This document shows positions 1 to 6,141 of a DNA stretch of 7,918 bases, piece by piece. The first letter of the stretch is position 1. Each line of letters opens with the position of its first letter. The notes under the pieces were generated by a model that was given only the letters and a program-made list of their open reading frames with translations, was not told the DNA's origin and ran no database searches. The DNA is from Sedimentisphaerales bacterium (GTDB lineage Bacteria > Planctomycetota > Phycisphaerae > Sedimentisphaerales > Anaerobacaceae): positions 1 through 7,918 of the forward strand of contig DAOVMB010000093.1 in the NCBI GenBank assembly GCA_030630905.1, in the 5' to 3' direction. The translations under genes and the position numbers were made by a program.

Positions 1-2
1 CG

Positions 3-68
3 GGACATTACCCGTTAAAGCTCGAACCTTCTGTTGCAACACACCCAACAATGGAGAATCAATTATGA
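3..68 (+). CDS. Possible 3' end of an upstream gene (partial, unidentified)
   Basis: The third frame is open from the window edge to a TGA at 66-68 and would encode about 21 residues ending in MENQL. Its stop overlaps the ATG of the glycosyltransferase gene in the arrangement ATGA (65-68), the usual form of translationally coupled genes in an operon. Too little is visible to name a product. The frame of the glycosyltransferase itself is also open to the window edge, so openness alone proves nothing; the case rests on the ATGA overlap. The first frame stops at 16-18 and is another possible end of an upstream gene. Confidence 0.35.
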   Translation, partial: GHYPLKLEPSVATHPTMENQL

Positions 69-1222
69 GAATAGCGTTTTTGGCCGTTAAGAACATTATA
101 TGGGGAGGTGGTATCGAAAAGTACACATCGGAACTCGGTTCGCGCCTTGTCCAGCGGGGGCACGAAGTCACGGTTTACACGATGCGTCACTACGGTGACG
201 TGCCGCAGCGGTATCTGGGAATGCGGATTGTGAGTGTTCCGTCATTTGCCGCACCGTGTTTGCAGAAGCTGTCTTGTTCAGTAACTGCTGCGATTAGCTC
301 GAGCTTGAAAAAATATGACATCGTACATTTCCACAGTTTTCCCCCGGGTGCATTTGCCTGGCTTCCCAAACTTCGCGGGGCCAAATGCGTGCTGCAGGTG
401 CATGGTCTGGGTCTGGAATGGAAACGCAAACGCTGGGGCACGCTCACCTGGTCCGTAGTGAAGATTCTGGAGAAACTGGCCTTATCCCAATCTCATATTA
501 ATACGGCCGTTTCCCGAACACAATGTTCTTTCTATCGAACGCAACGGGGCATTGAAATGCAGTACATACCCACAGCGGCAGAGGTTAAGCCGAAAACCGA
601 AGCCAGAGAAATCTATCGACTGGGTATTGAGCCGAACAAGTATATCTTTTACGCCTGTCGCCTGGTGCCCGAAAAGGGCGTCCACTATCTGGTTTCAGCG
701 TTTCGACGACTTGATACGGATATGAAACTTGTAATTGCCGGCGATGCTCAGAGAGCTACGAAATACAGAAAGAAACTCTTCGAACTGGCCGGGGGTGACC
801 CGCGAATACTGTTTCCCGGTTTCGTCGAGGGACGCCTTCTCGAAGAACTTTTCAGCCACTGCTACGTGTATGCGCAGCCATCCGAAGCGGAGGGCTTGTC
901 GCTGAGCATTCTCGAAGCAATGAGTTACGGTAATTGCTGTCTCGTCAGTGACATCACGGAAAATCTGGAAGCCATCGGAGACACCGGTTTTCACTTTACC
1001 AACAGAAATATCGACAATCTGTTAGACCGCCTGCGTTGGCTGCTCGAGCATCGCGACGAAGTGGAAGCTGTGAATGTAGGAGCCAAAGAGCGTATCAGAC
1101 AACATTACTCCTGGCAGTCGATCAGTGAGCAGGTTGAGAAGCTGTATTTGAGCATTTTGAATGGCCGACACTATTCGGCCGAAGAGAAAACTCCATTGTC
1201 GCAAAGCATACCTATCCGCTGA
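65..1222 (+). CDS. Glycosyltransferase family 4 (GT-B fold)
   Basis: This is a 385-residue retaining glycosyltransferase of the GT4 type, likely cytoplasmic or peripheral at the inner membrane, moving a sugar from a nucleotide donor to a growing glycan. The N-terminal acceptor domain opens with a beta strand and the glycine-rich loop WGGGIEKY (13-20), followed by RGHEVTVYT (31-39) and DIVHFHSF (85-92). The C-terminal donor domain shows CRLVPEKGVHYLVSA (198-212), whose Arg and Lys fit the phosphate-binding pair, and the EX7E signature at E276-E284 inside PSEAEGLSLSILEAM. Length is normal for the family. GGAG at 53-56 lies 8 nt before the ATG. The next reading frame opens only 2 nt after the stop, so the gene is probably co-transcribed with what follows. 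Donor and acceptor sugars cannot be told from the sequence. Family call is firm; the exact role is inferred from the neighbours. Confidence 0.93.
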   Translation: MRIAFLAVKNIIWGGGIEKYTSELGSRLVQRGHEVTVYTMRHYGDVPQRYLGMRIVSVPSFAAPCLQKLSCSVTAAISSSLKKYDIVHFHSFPPGAFAWLPKLRGAKCVLQVHGLGLEWKRKRWGTLTWSVVKILEKLALSQSHINTAVSRTQCSFYRTQRGIEMQYIPTAAEVKPKTEAREIYRLGIEPNKYIFYACRLVPEKGVHYLVSAFRRLDTDMKLVIAGDAQRATKYRKKLFELAGGDPRILFPGFVEGRLLEELFSHCYVYAQPSEAEGLSLSILEAMSYGNCCLVSDITENLEAIGDTGFHFTNRNIDNLLDRLRWLLEHRDEVEAVNVGAKERIRQHYSWQSISEQVEKLYLSILNGRHYSAEEKTPLSQSIPIR

Positions 1223-1272
1223 CTATGATGGTTCTCTACCGCAGGTCGAATGATTACCCAACGACCATTTTC

Positions 1273-1277
1273 AAGGA
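1273..1277 (+). promoter_or_regulatory. Ribosome-binding site deciding the acyltransferase start
   Basis: AAGGA lies 7 nt before the ATG at 1285. The upstream in-frame ATG at 1225 follows the glycosyltransferase stop by 2 nt and has no purine-rich site before it. It could be used only by coupling to the preceding gene. Confidence 0.5.
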
Positions 1278-1284
1278 TATTAGC

Positions 1285-2340
1285 ATGTCCATAAGTTCAC
1301 GATCACTTCAGGATCAGCTTGACGGATCGCAGGGCTGCCAATTGGCTCAAATCGCCCACGACAAAAAACGCTTAAAATGTAAACCCAGGACATACGTGGT
1401 CTTCAAGAGAACCGATCAGCTCACCGAATCCGAACAAGAGCAGATGCGTGATTTGTTTCTGCGGGTTTTTAATAAGAAAATGACAAAAGACTCATTTGAA
1501 CGGAAATTCTTTTATACGCCAAAGGGCTACTCATATCACGGGCTGATGCTGCACGAAAAAGTCGTCGTAGGGGCATTCAGCGCTGTGCCGGGGCGATATC
1601 AGTTCTTTGGAGAAGAACAAATATTCTCTCTTTCCGTAGATACGATGGTCGATCCAAAATACCGGGGGGGAGGTCACTTTGTGAAAATGGCAAACGTTGT
1701 ACATGAAGGCCTTATAAGTGACGGTATTCCGTTTATTTTCGGCTTTCCTAACGAACATTTTTACGCCGTCCAAAGGAGACTTCTTAAATACACAGACATA
1801 GGCGAATTGGATTATTATGTCCTGCCTCTGAATATTAGTTCTGTTGTTCAAAAGCTGAAACCCCTCAATGGTCTGTCGCGAGGTTTCTGTAGAGTTATAA
1901 CTCGATTTTGCAGAATACATAGGAATTCAGAGGCAAGATACGACATAGCAAAAGTCGTAGATAAGCAGTTTGAGCGGCACAGATATGATGAGAGCTACAA
2001 CAGAATCGGTCTTGGAGAAGGAGCTGAATGCATTTACAAAATATACGATGAAGAAGGCGGGATTCGAACGTTGTATATTATTGATGTCGTTCCGCTAACT
2101 GCCGCCTCTCTTGCAAGAGCAGTAAAGCAAATCTGTCGAACGGCTGTCAATGCTGTAGATATTATCATTTATGTGGGCAAGCTGCCCTCAAGGCCCGCCG
2201 GACTCTGGAAGGCTCCTGATTCGAAGAAACCGCAGAGAATAAGAATGACCGGAAAGATACTGATTCCCGATGTAATTGACAGCTCCGTTTTTAACATGAA
2301 TAACTGGAGTGTAAATATATCAGACTTCGATGTGCGATAG
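1285..2340 (+). CDS. GNAT-family acyltransferase-like protein
   Basis: This is a 351-residue protein with one recognisable GNAT-like core, so it probably transfers an acetyl or other acyl group from CoA. The core includes FSLSVDTMVDPKYRGGGHF (about residues 114-132), which matches the strand plus pyrophosphate-binding loop (R/Q-x-x-G-x-G/A region) of GNAT enzymes, and FIFGFPNEHFYAVQRRL (150-166), typical of larger GNAT proteins in polysaccharide loci. The ending, WSVNISDFDVR, resembles the usual C-terminus of such proteins as I remember it, so it looks full length. I chose the ATG at 1285 because AAGGA (1273-1277) sits 7 nt upstream; an in-frame ATG at 1225 would add 20 residues but has no Shine-Dalgarno. 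The 3' end overlaps the kinase gene by 11 nt. The gene looks AT-richer than the FemAB-like gene. The acceptor is unknown; a sugar amine is a reasonable inference. Confidence 0.8.
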   Translation: MSISSRSLQDQLDGSQGCQLAQIAHDKKRLKCKPRTYVVFKRTDQLTESEQEQMRDLFLRVFNKKMTKDSFERKFFYTPKGYSYHGLMLHEKVVVGAFSAVPGRYQFFGEEQIFSLSVDTMVDPKYRGGGHFVKMANVVHEGLISDGIPFIFGFPNEHFYAVQRRLLKYTDIGELDYYVLPLNISSVVQKLKPLNGLSRGFCRVITRFCRIHRNSEARYDIAKVVDKQFERHRYDESYNRIGLGEGAECIYKIYDEEGGIRTLYIIDVVPLTAASLARAVKQICRTAVNAVDIIIYVGKLPSRPAGLWKAPDSKKPQRIRMTGKILIPDVIDSSVFNMNNWSVNISDFDVR

Positions 2341-3304
2341 AATTATGCCGGTTGCCCTCATAAGAAACGGATTTCTGCGTTGTTTGTATGCCGTTTATAT
2401 CTGTATTGTCTTGCCTGCTGTAATACCGGTGTTGCCTGTTTGTTTACGACTTTACACGTTGATTAAGAGGACAGCGCTGAAATACTATTTTGCAGAGAAA
2501 AAGATACGGTATTGGCGGCAGAACAAGGAAGCGCTGCTGAGTCTGACGGATAAAGGTTACAAGACTAAGGTGCAACAACTGGGATTAGATTTGGAGAAGG
2601 TTCGGCCATCTGAAGACGCCCGGCAACAATCACATAAAGTTGAGCTTGGTGAAATAGACCAGGATGGATTCCTGCTGTCGAAGGTAGGGGAAATCTCAAA
2701 CGTGCCGAGTGTCTCTAAGAAGCAGTTTCTGGCAAGAAAACGATTTGGCCTGCGAGTAGTAGCCGTAGATGGATATGTCTGTATAGAAAAGCATTACAAA
2801 GGTAATAAATCCTCGTTTGTAAATGAGATTGAAGCACATTATCACCTCGGGCGCGCCGGTTGTAATATGCCTGTGATAATGGACGTTGATTTCGATAATT
2901 TGACGCTTACTTTTTCGTACATCTCGGGCCGGGTACTCCGCGAAGAATTAGCCGGCAGGGGAGCGATTGTTCGAGACCGTGACATAGAAGAAAATCCCGG
3001 ACTGACACGTTCCGGTAAAAGAAAAAGATCGATGAACCGCATCCCGGAATGCAGGCGCGTTTTGAGCGACGTCATTGACTCGCAATTCATCGAACTTATC
3101 TTCGCCGAACTCAACAAGATACACAAGGCCCGTTTCATCTGGAATGATATAAAATACGGCAACATAATAATTGAGGAGCGGTCCGGCAAGCCGTACTTAA
3201 TTGACTTTGACTGGGCTCTTCGCTTTCCGGAATTGGGAAAAAAAGCTTTCAACATTCTATCAAACAGGGATATCGAAAAATTCAACATGTGTTTCGGCAG
3301 ATGA
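2330..3304 (+). CDS. Membrane-anchored atypical protein-kinase-fold protein (Kdo kinase/InaA-like)
   Basis: This 324-residue protein combines an N-terminal hydrophobic segment (about 15-45, rich in Leu, Ile, Val and Pro) with a basic stretch and a C-terminal kinase-like fold. Candidate motifs run in the right order: an ATP-binding Lys in CIEKHYKG (K154), a C-helix Glu in NEIEAHYHL (E166 or E168), the catalytic loop WNDIKYGNI (D273, K275, N278) and a metal-binding DFD (292-294). The usual catalytic-loop His is Trp or Asn here. The short tail after DFD fits small kinases of the Kdo kinase, InaA and RIO types, not full eukaryotic-type kinases. A basic insert, GKRKRSMNR (229-237), precedes the catalytic helix. 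Kdo and heptose kinases of this fold phosphorylate lipopolysaccharide core sugars, so a sugar or glycolipid substrate at the inner membrane is plausible but inferred. The start is uncertain: ATG 2330 overlaps the previous gene by 11 nt, and ATG 2345 is an alternative. Neither has a clear ribosome-binding site. Confidence 0.75.
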   Translation: MCDRIMPVALIRNGFLRCLYAVYICIVLPAVIPVLPVCLRLYTLIKRTALKYYFAEKKIRYWRQNKEALLSLTDKGYKTKVQQLGLDLEKVRPSEDARQQSHKVELGEIDQDGFLLSKVGEISNVPSVSKKQFLARKRFGLRVVAVDGYVCIEKHYKGNKSSFVNEIEAHYHLGRAGCNMPVIMDVDFDNLTLTFSYISGRVLREELAGRGAIVRDRDIEENPGLTRSGKRKRSMNRIPECRRVLSDVIDSQFIELIFAELNKIHKARFIWNDIKYGNIIIEERSGKPYLIDFDWALRFPELGKKAFNILSNRDIEKFNMCFGR

Positions 3305-3399
3305 ATACTTAGTAATATGCAATTTATATTGTGCGTGTTGGCAAGTTACAGGTTCAGTCACGGTTTTGTCCGTATAAAGAAATCAGACTAATTATTTTC

Positions 3400-3404
3400 G
3401 GAGG
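3400..3404 (+). promoter_or_regulatory. Ribosome-binding site deciding the cysteine-rich protein start
   Basis: A full GGAGG sits 7 nt before the ATG at 3412. The open frame extends upstream to a GTG at 3331, but that codon has no ribosome-binding site and the added residues look like noncoding sequence, so 3412 is preferred. Confidence 0.8.
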
Positions 3405-3411
3405 TGTTATT

Positions 3412-3975
3412 ATGTCGTTCCATTGCAGATCGTGTCATGGTCAGTTCGACTGTCTGCAAACATGTTCCACTCCCCGCCTCATGAATAGGCCGTTCAAAGT
3501 ATATCAGAAGATTCGCAGTTATGCGGTTTGGCATTTTGAGAACATGGGCGTCTGGCGAATGCTGAGTCATATCTTGATCAACAGGAGCCCGTCCCGGTGC
3601 AATTGTCAAGACGTTCAGCAAACATTGATGGAGAACAAAAGGTCGTCATCCGATTCGGAGATCCTTGACTTAAGACCGGGTGAGCTTGTAGAGGTCAAAT
3701 CAATTGATGATATTCTGGCCACGCTCGGTCCGGATAGAAAGCATAAGGGCCTTCTGTGGATGACAGGCATGAGGAAGTTCTGCGGCAAACGATACAGGAT
3801 CCTCAAACGCATTGAGAATATATTGCTCGAGACCAATGGCAAATCGAGGAAAATGACGAATACTGTGATACTCGAAGGAGTTATGTGCGATGGGTCCGAA
3901 TTCGGCGGTTGTGACCGGTCCTGCTTTCACTTTTGGAGGGAAGCATGGCTCAAAAGAATCGAAGAAGAAGACTAA
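3412..3975 (+). CDS. Conserved cysteine-rich protein of unknown function
   Basis: The product is 187 residues and I cannot give it a function. Two parts are visible. The N-terminus carries C5-x2-C8-x5-C14-x3-C18, with C63 and C65 further on, which looks like a metal-binding motif. The C-terminal core (about 86-183) has LRPGELVEVKS (87-97), DDILATLG (99-106), MRKFCGKRYRIL (120-131) and a last block MCDGSEFGGCDRSCFHFW (158-175) with C159, C167 and C171, followed by REAWLKRIE. From memory, this core is a recurrent hypothetical family seen beside polysaccharide and natural-product genes, with the late cysteines conserved. It has no signal peptide or membrane segment, so a cytoplasmic protein binding zinc or an iron-sulfur cluster is an inference. 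It sits 107 nt after the kinase gene and before the FemAB-like gene. Its 3' end overlaps a possible 35-codon frame starting at 3945. Confidence 0.8.
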   Translation: MSFHCRSCHGQFDCLQTCSTPRLMNRPFKVYQKIRSYAVWHFENMGVWRMLSHILINRSPSRCNCQDVQQTLMENKRSSSDSEILDLRPGELVEVKSIDDILATLGPDRKHKGLLWMTGMRKFCGKRYRILKRIENILLETNGKSRKMTNTVILEGVMCDGSEFGGCDRSCFHFWREAWLKRIEEED

Positions 3976-4052
3976 TCCCGACAACTATAATAAAACTATT
4001 GTTCGGCCCATATCTAAAGAATATGAATAATCATAAGCATGCTCTTGTGTAA
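3945..4052 (+). CDS. Possible small basic protein, 35 residues
   Basis: An ATG at 3945 opens a 35-codon frame ending with TAA at 4050-4052. GGAGGG (3935-3940) lies just upstream, a strong Shine-Dalgarno at close spacing. The product begins MAQKNRRRRLIP and continues through a hydrophobic patch (IIKLLFGPYL) to an Asn/His-rich end, so it could be a small membrane-associated or nucleic-acid-binding peptide. It overlaps the last 31 nt of the cysteine-rich gene in another frame. The caution is that the ribosome-site-like bases also encode the conserved FWREAW of that protein, so the site may be accidental. No homologue is recognised. Confidence 0.25.
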   Translation: MAQKNRRRRLIPTTIIKLLFGPYLKNMNNHKHALV

Positions 4053-4068
4053 GAGTTTTAGAGTTCAT

Positions 4069-4073
4069 GGAGG
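4069..4073 (+). promoter_or_regulatory. Ribosome-binding site of the FemAB-like gene
   Basis: GGAGG lies 8 nt before the ATG at 4082. It is part of an 11-base string TTCATGGAGGA (4064-4074) that recurs at the same distance before the deacetylase start (6124-6134). Confidence 0.8.
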
Positions 4074-4081
4074 ATTAAGCA

Positions 4082-5107
4082 ATGGATGTCGATATTTGTA
4101 ACGCCAACCATCCTGAATTAGATGATTTTGTTCGACGGATGCCCGGGGCCAAACTCTGTCACCTGTTCGCATGGGCCCAGGACGTCGTACGACCCCTGGG
4201 ACATAAATCCTTCCACCTGGTTGCATATCAGGATGACAACGTATGCGGGATTCTTCCCCTGACACTTATCCGCAGCCGACTATTCGGCAATAGGATGATC
4301 TCCCAGGCATTCAGCAACTATGGCGGCCCCCTTGCAGAAAATGAAGCGGCTTCAAGGGCTTTATACGAGCGTGCCGTCGAACTGAGTGAAGAACAAGAGT
4401 GCGAATCAATGGAGTTCAGGAACATCGAGCCTCTGCCTTACGACTTGCATCGGCGCACCGACAAGGTCACCATGTTTCTGCCGCTAACCTCCGATCCGTC
4501 CGAACTCTGGACGCGATTGCGACCCCAGATGCGCAACCGCATCCGAAAAGCCAAGAAAGCCGGTCTCATGGTTGTAACCGGCGGCTCGGAGATGTTGGCC
4601 GATTTCTATCGAATATGGACCCGGCGAATGCATCAGTTGGGAACACCGTGTTATCCCCGCAGGCTCTTCACTGCAGTTCTCAGGGCCTTTCCCGATGATA
4701 GTCGCATTTTCCTGGTGCATTTGAACGGAACACCCGTGGGGGGATTGTTCGTATACGCCTTTAACGGGCTGGCGCAAAGTCGTTGGGGAGCCGTCCTGAC
4801 TGAGTATAATGACATCAGTCCGAATTATCTCCTGAACTGGGCGGCGATACAACACTTCGGCGCTTCGGGCGCACAATGGTTCGACTTTGGCAGAAGCACA
4901 GTGAACAGTGGACAGCATGTATTTAAGAAACGATGGGGGGCCAAACAGATTCCGTTAGCGTATCAATATTGGACACGCCCGGGTCATAACCTGTCCATCG
5001 CCAAACCGGACAATCCAAAATATGCAGCACGAGTGGAAACATGGAAAAAGCTGCCGCTCTGGTTCACGCGGCTGGCCGGTCCATACATCAGTTGCAGTCT
5101 GCCATAA
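4082..5107 (+). CDS. FemAB-like protein, XrtA/PEP-CTERM system-associated type
   Basis: This 341-residue protein has the double-GNAT layout of the FemAB group, whose best-known members move amino acids from aminoacyl-tRNA to peptidoglycan precursors. The subgroup here is the one found with exosortase loci (TIGR03019 as I recall it). Supporting blocks are FSNYGGPLAENE (77-88) in the first half, the basic helix RPQMRNRIRKAKKAGL (147-162), FLVHLNGTPVGGLFVY (210-225) in the second acyltransferase half, and the C-terminal signature FDFGRSTVNSG (267-277) with FKKRWGA (281-287) and PLAYQYW (291-297). Length matches the family. No signal peptide is seen, so it should act in the cytoplasm. The true substrate of the exosortase-linked subgroup is not established; modification of an exopolysaccharide or lipid-linked precursor is an inference. 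The first 120 bases are distinctly GC-rich compared with the acyltransferase and kinase genes upstream. Confidence 0.88.
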   Translation: MDVDICNANHPELDDFVRRMPGAKLCHLFAWAQDVVRPLGHKSFHLVAYQDDNVCGILPLTLIRSRLFGNRMISQAFSNYGGPLAENEAASRALYERAVELSEEQECESMEFRNIEPLPYDLHRRTDKVTMFLPLTSDPSELWTRLRPQMRNRIRKAKKAGLMVVTGGSEMLADFYRIWTRRMHQLGTPCYPRRLFTAVLRAFPDDSRIFLVHLNGTPVGGLFVYAFNGLAQSRWGAVLTEYNDISPNYLLNWAAIQHFGASGAQWFDFGRSTVNSGQHVFKKRWGAKQIPLAYQYWTRPGHNLSIAKPDNPKYAARVETWKKLPLWFTRLAGPYISCSLP

Positions 5108-5179
5108 TTAATAAGCGGATACTTTTTGCGACTTGCTTCATAAAAATTTCTACCCTGTTAATAAACATTGAAAACAAAA

Positions 5180-6061
5180 ATGCGTGCTATTAGTGAGAGC
5201 AGAATACTTGTTGAAAACCAGGAGCAGGAACAAAAGGAGAAAGTTCAATGGCGTTGGGGTGTTCTTGATTTTCTCTTTAGAGTAAGTCTCATTAGAAGTG
5301 TGGGCTTGAGAAATGCTCTTGATCTCCGGGTGGAAAACATGGAGCTGGTTTTTGGCCATCTGCCGAAAGGATTTGATAATGTACGCATATTGTTCGTAAC
5401 CGACCTGCATTTGGATGGAACGAACCTGTTGGTCGACAAGGTGCTCAGCATTGTTGGCAATATCGATTATGACTACTGTATTCTGGGGGGCGATTACACT
5501 TACGGTCGAAATGCAGATCCTAACCATGTTTATTCGCAAATCGAGCAGATAGCAAAACTACTCAAAAAGAAATCAAGAGTATTTGGGATATTGGGCAATT
5601 ATGACCTCTACAGGACCGCCGAACTGTTAGAGGGATATGGTGTGGAGATGTTGATAAACGAAGGTTTATGCCTTGAAAGGAAAGGAGATAAGTTATACCT
5701 GGCTGGGATGGATGATCCGAGCCACTATAAAGCGGATGACATTGTATTAACCGACGGCAATACATGGGACGGCGCATTCAAAATAATGGTGTGCCATTCG
5801 CCTGCGAAGTACAAGGAATCAGCAGGAGCGGGATATTCCTTATACCTGGCTGGTGACACTCACGGGGGGCAGATCTGTTTGCCGGGCGGTTTCGTCGTGT
5901 TCTGCGGCCCGACGGCCGGCCGAAAAATAGCAAGCGGCAAATGGAGCTATAACGGCATGATTGGGTATACGTCACGTGGTGTGGGAACCTCAAGAATCAA
6001 AATGAGGTATTTTTGCCCGCCGGAGATCACGGTCATCACGGTTAGGAATGGACGCCGATAA
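5180..6061 (+). CDS. Calcineurin-like metallophosphoesterase (YaeI/LpxG-like)
   Basis: This protein of 293 residues belongs to the metallophosphoesterase superfamily, which hydrolyses phosphoesters or pyrophosphates with two metal ions. Motifs from the ATG at 5180: FVTDLHLD (D75, H77), LGGDY (D105), GNYD (N140, D142), MVCHSP (H206) and AGDTHGGQ (D226, H228). The GDTHGGQ ending and the strand DNVRILFVTDLHL resemble the YaeI/LpxG branch, members of which act on UDP-diacylglucosamine in lipid A synthesis, so a glycolipid substrate fits the neighbours. Two positions are unusual: the His of GNHD is Tyr141, and the first His of GHTH is Asp226. No signal peptide is present; the N-terminus is charged, with a weak hydrophobic patch around VLDFLFRVSL. 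No good ribosome-binding site is visible. A TTG at 5168 would add four residues, and an in-frame TAA at 5162-5164 closes off anything longer. Whether it is active cannot be told. Confidence 0.85.
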   Translation: MRAISESRILVENQEQEQKEKVQWRWGVLDFLFRVSLIRSVGLRNALDLRVENMELVFGHLPKGFDNVRILFVTDLHLDGTNLLVDKVLSIVGNIDYDYCILGGDYTYGRNADPNHVYSQIEQIAKLLKKKSRVFGILGNYDLYRTAELLEGYGVEMLINEGLCLERKGDKLYLAGMDDPSHYKADDIVLTDGNTWDGAFKIMVCHSPAKYKESAGAGYSLYLAGDTHGGQICLPGGFVVFCGPTAGRKIASGKWSYNGMIGYTSRGVGTSRIKMRYFCPPEITVITVRNGRR

Positions 6062-6128
6062 TCAGGATGTTCTAAATGACAAGTAGCAGGAAGCTATAAG
6101 TCTAAGGGAACAGTTCTTATCTTTTCAT

Positions 6129-6133
6129 GGAGG
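6129..6133 (+). promoter_or_regulatory. Ribosome-binding site deciding the deacetylase start
   Basis: GGAGG lies 8 nt before the ATG at 6142. The earlier in-frame ATG at 6127 overlaps this site and would add only five residues, so 6142 is the better start. Confidence 0.8.
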
Positions 6134-6141
6134 AAAAACTC

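Noticed and set aside
1..14. CGGG-ACATTA-CCCG hairpin at the window edge
   Set aside because: The four-pair stem is cut by the window edge and lacks a T-run, so nothing can be concluded.
3331..3411. GTG at 3331 as the start of the cysteine-rich protein
   Set aside because: It has no ribosome-binding site, while GGAGG sits at ideal spacing before the ATG at 3412.
3987..4027. Possible promoter before the FemAB-like gene (TTGTTC, 17 bp, TATGAA)
   Set aside because: Only three and four of six bases match consensus, which is expected by chance in AT-rich spacer DNA.
4042..4059. Hairpin CTCTT-GTGT-AAGAG followed by TTTT, resembling an intrinsic terminator
   Set aside because: The stem is only five pairs, three of them A-T, and the T-run is four bases. 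It is too weak to terminate well, and it sits between genes that look co-transcribed.
4399..4698. 99-codon + strand frame inside the FemAB-like gene
   Set aside because: It lies wholly inside a well-supported gene in another frame, has no ribosome-binding site and its product looks like out-of-frame sequence.
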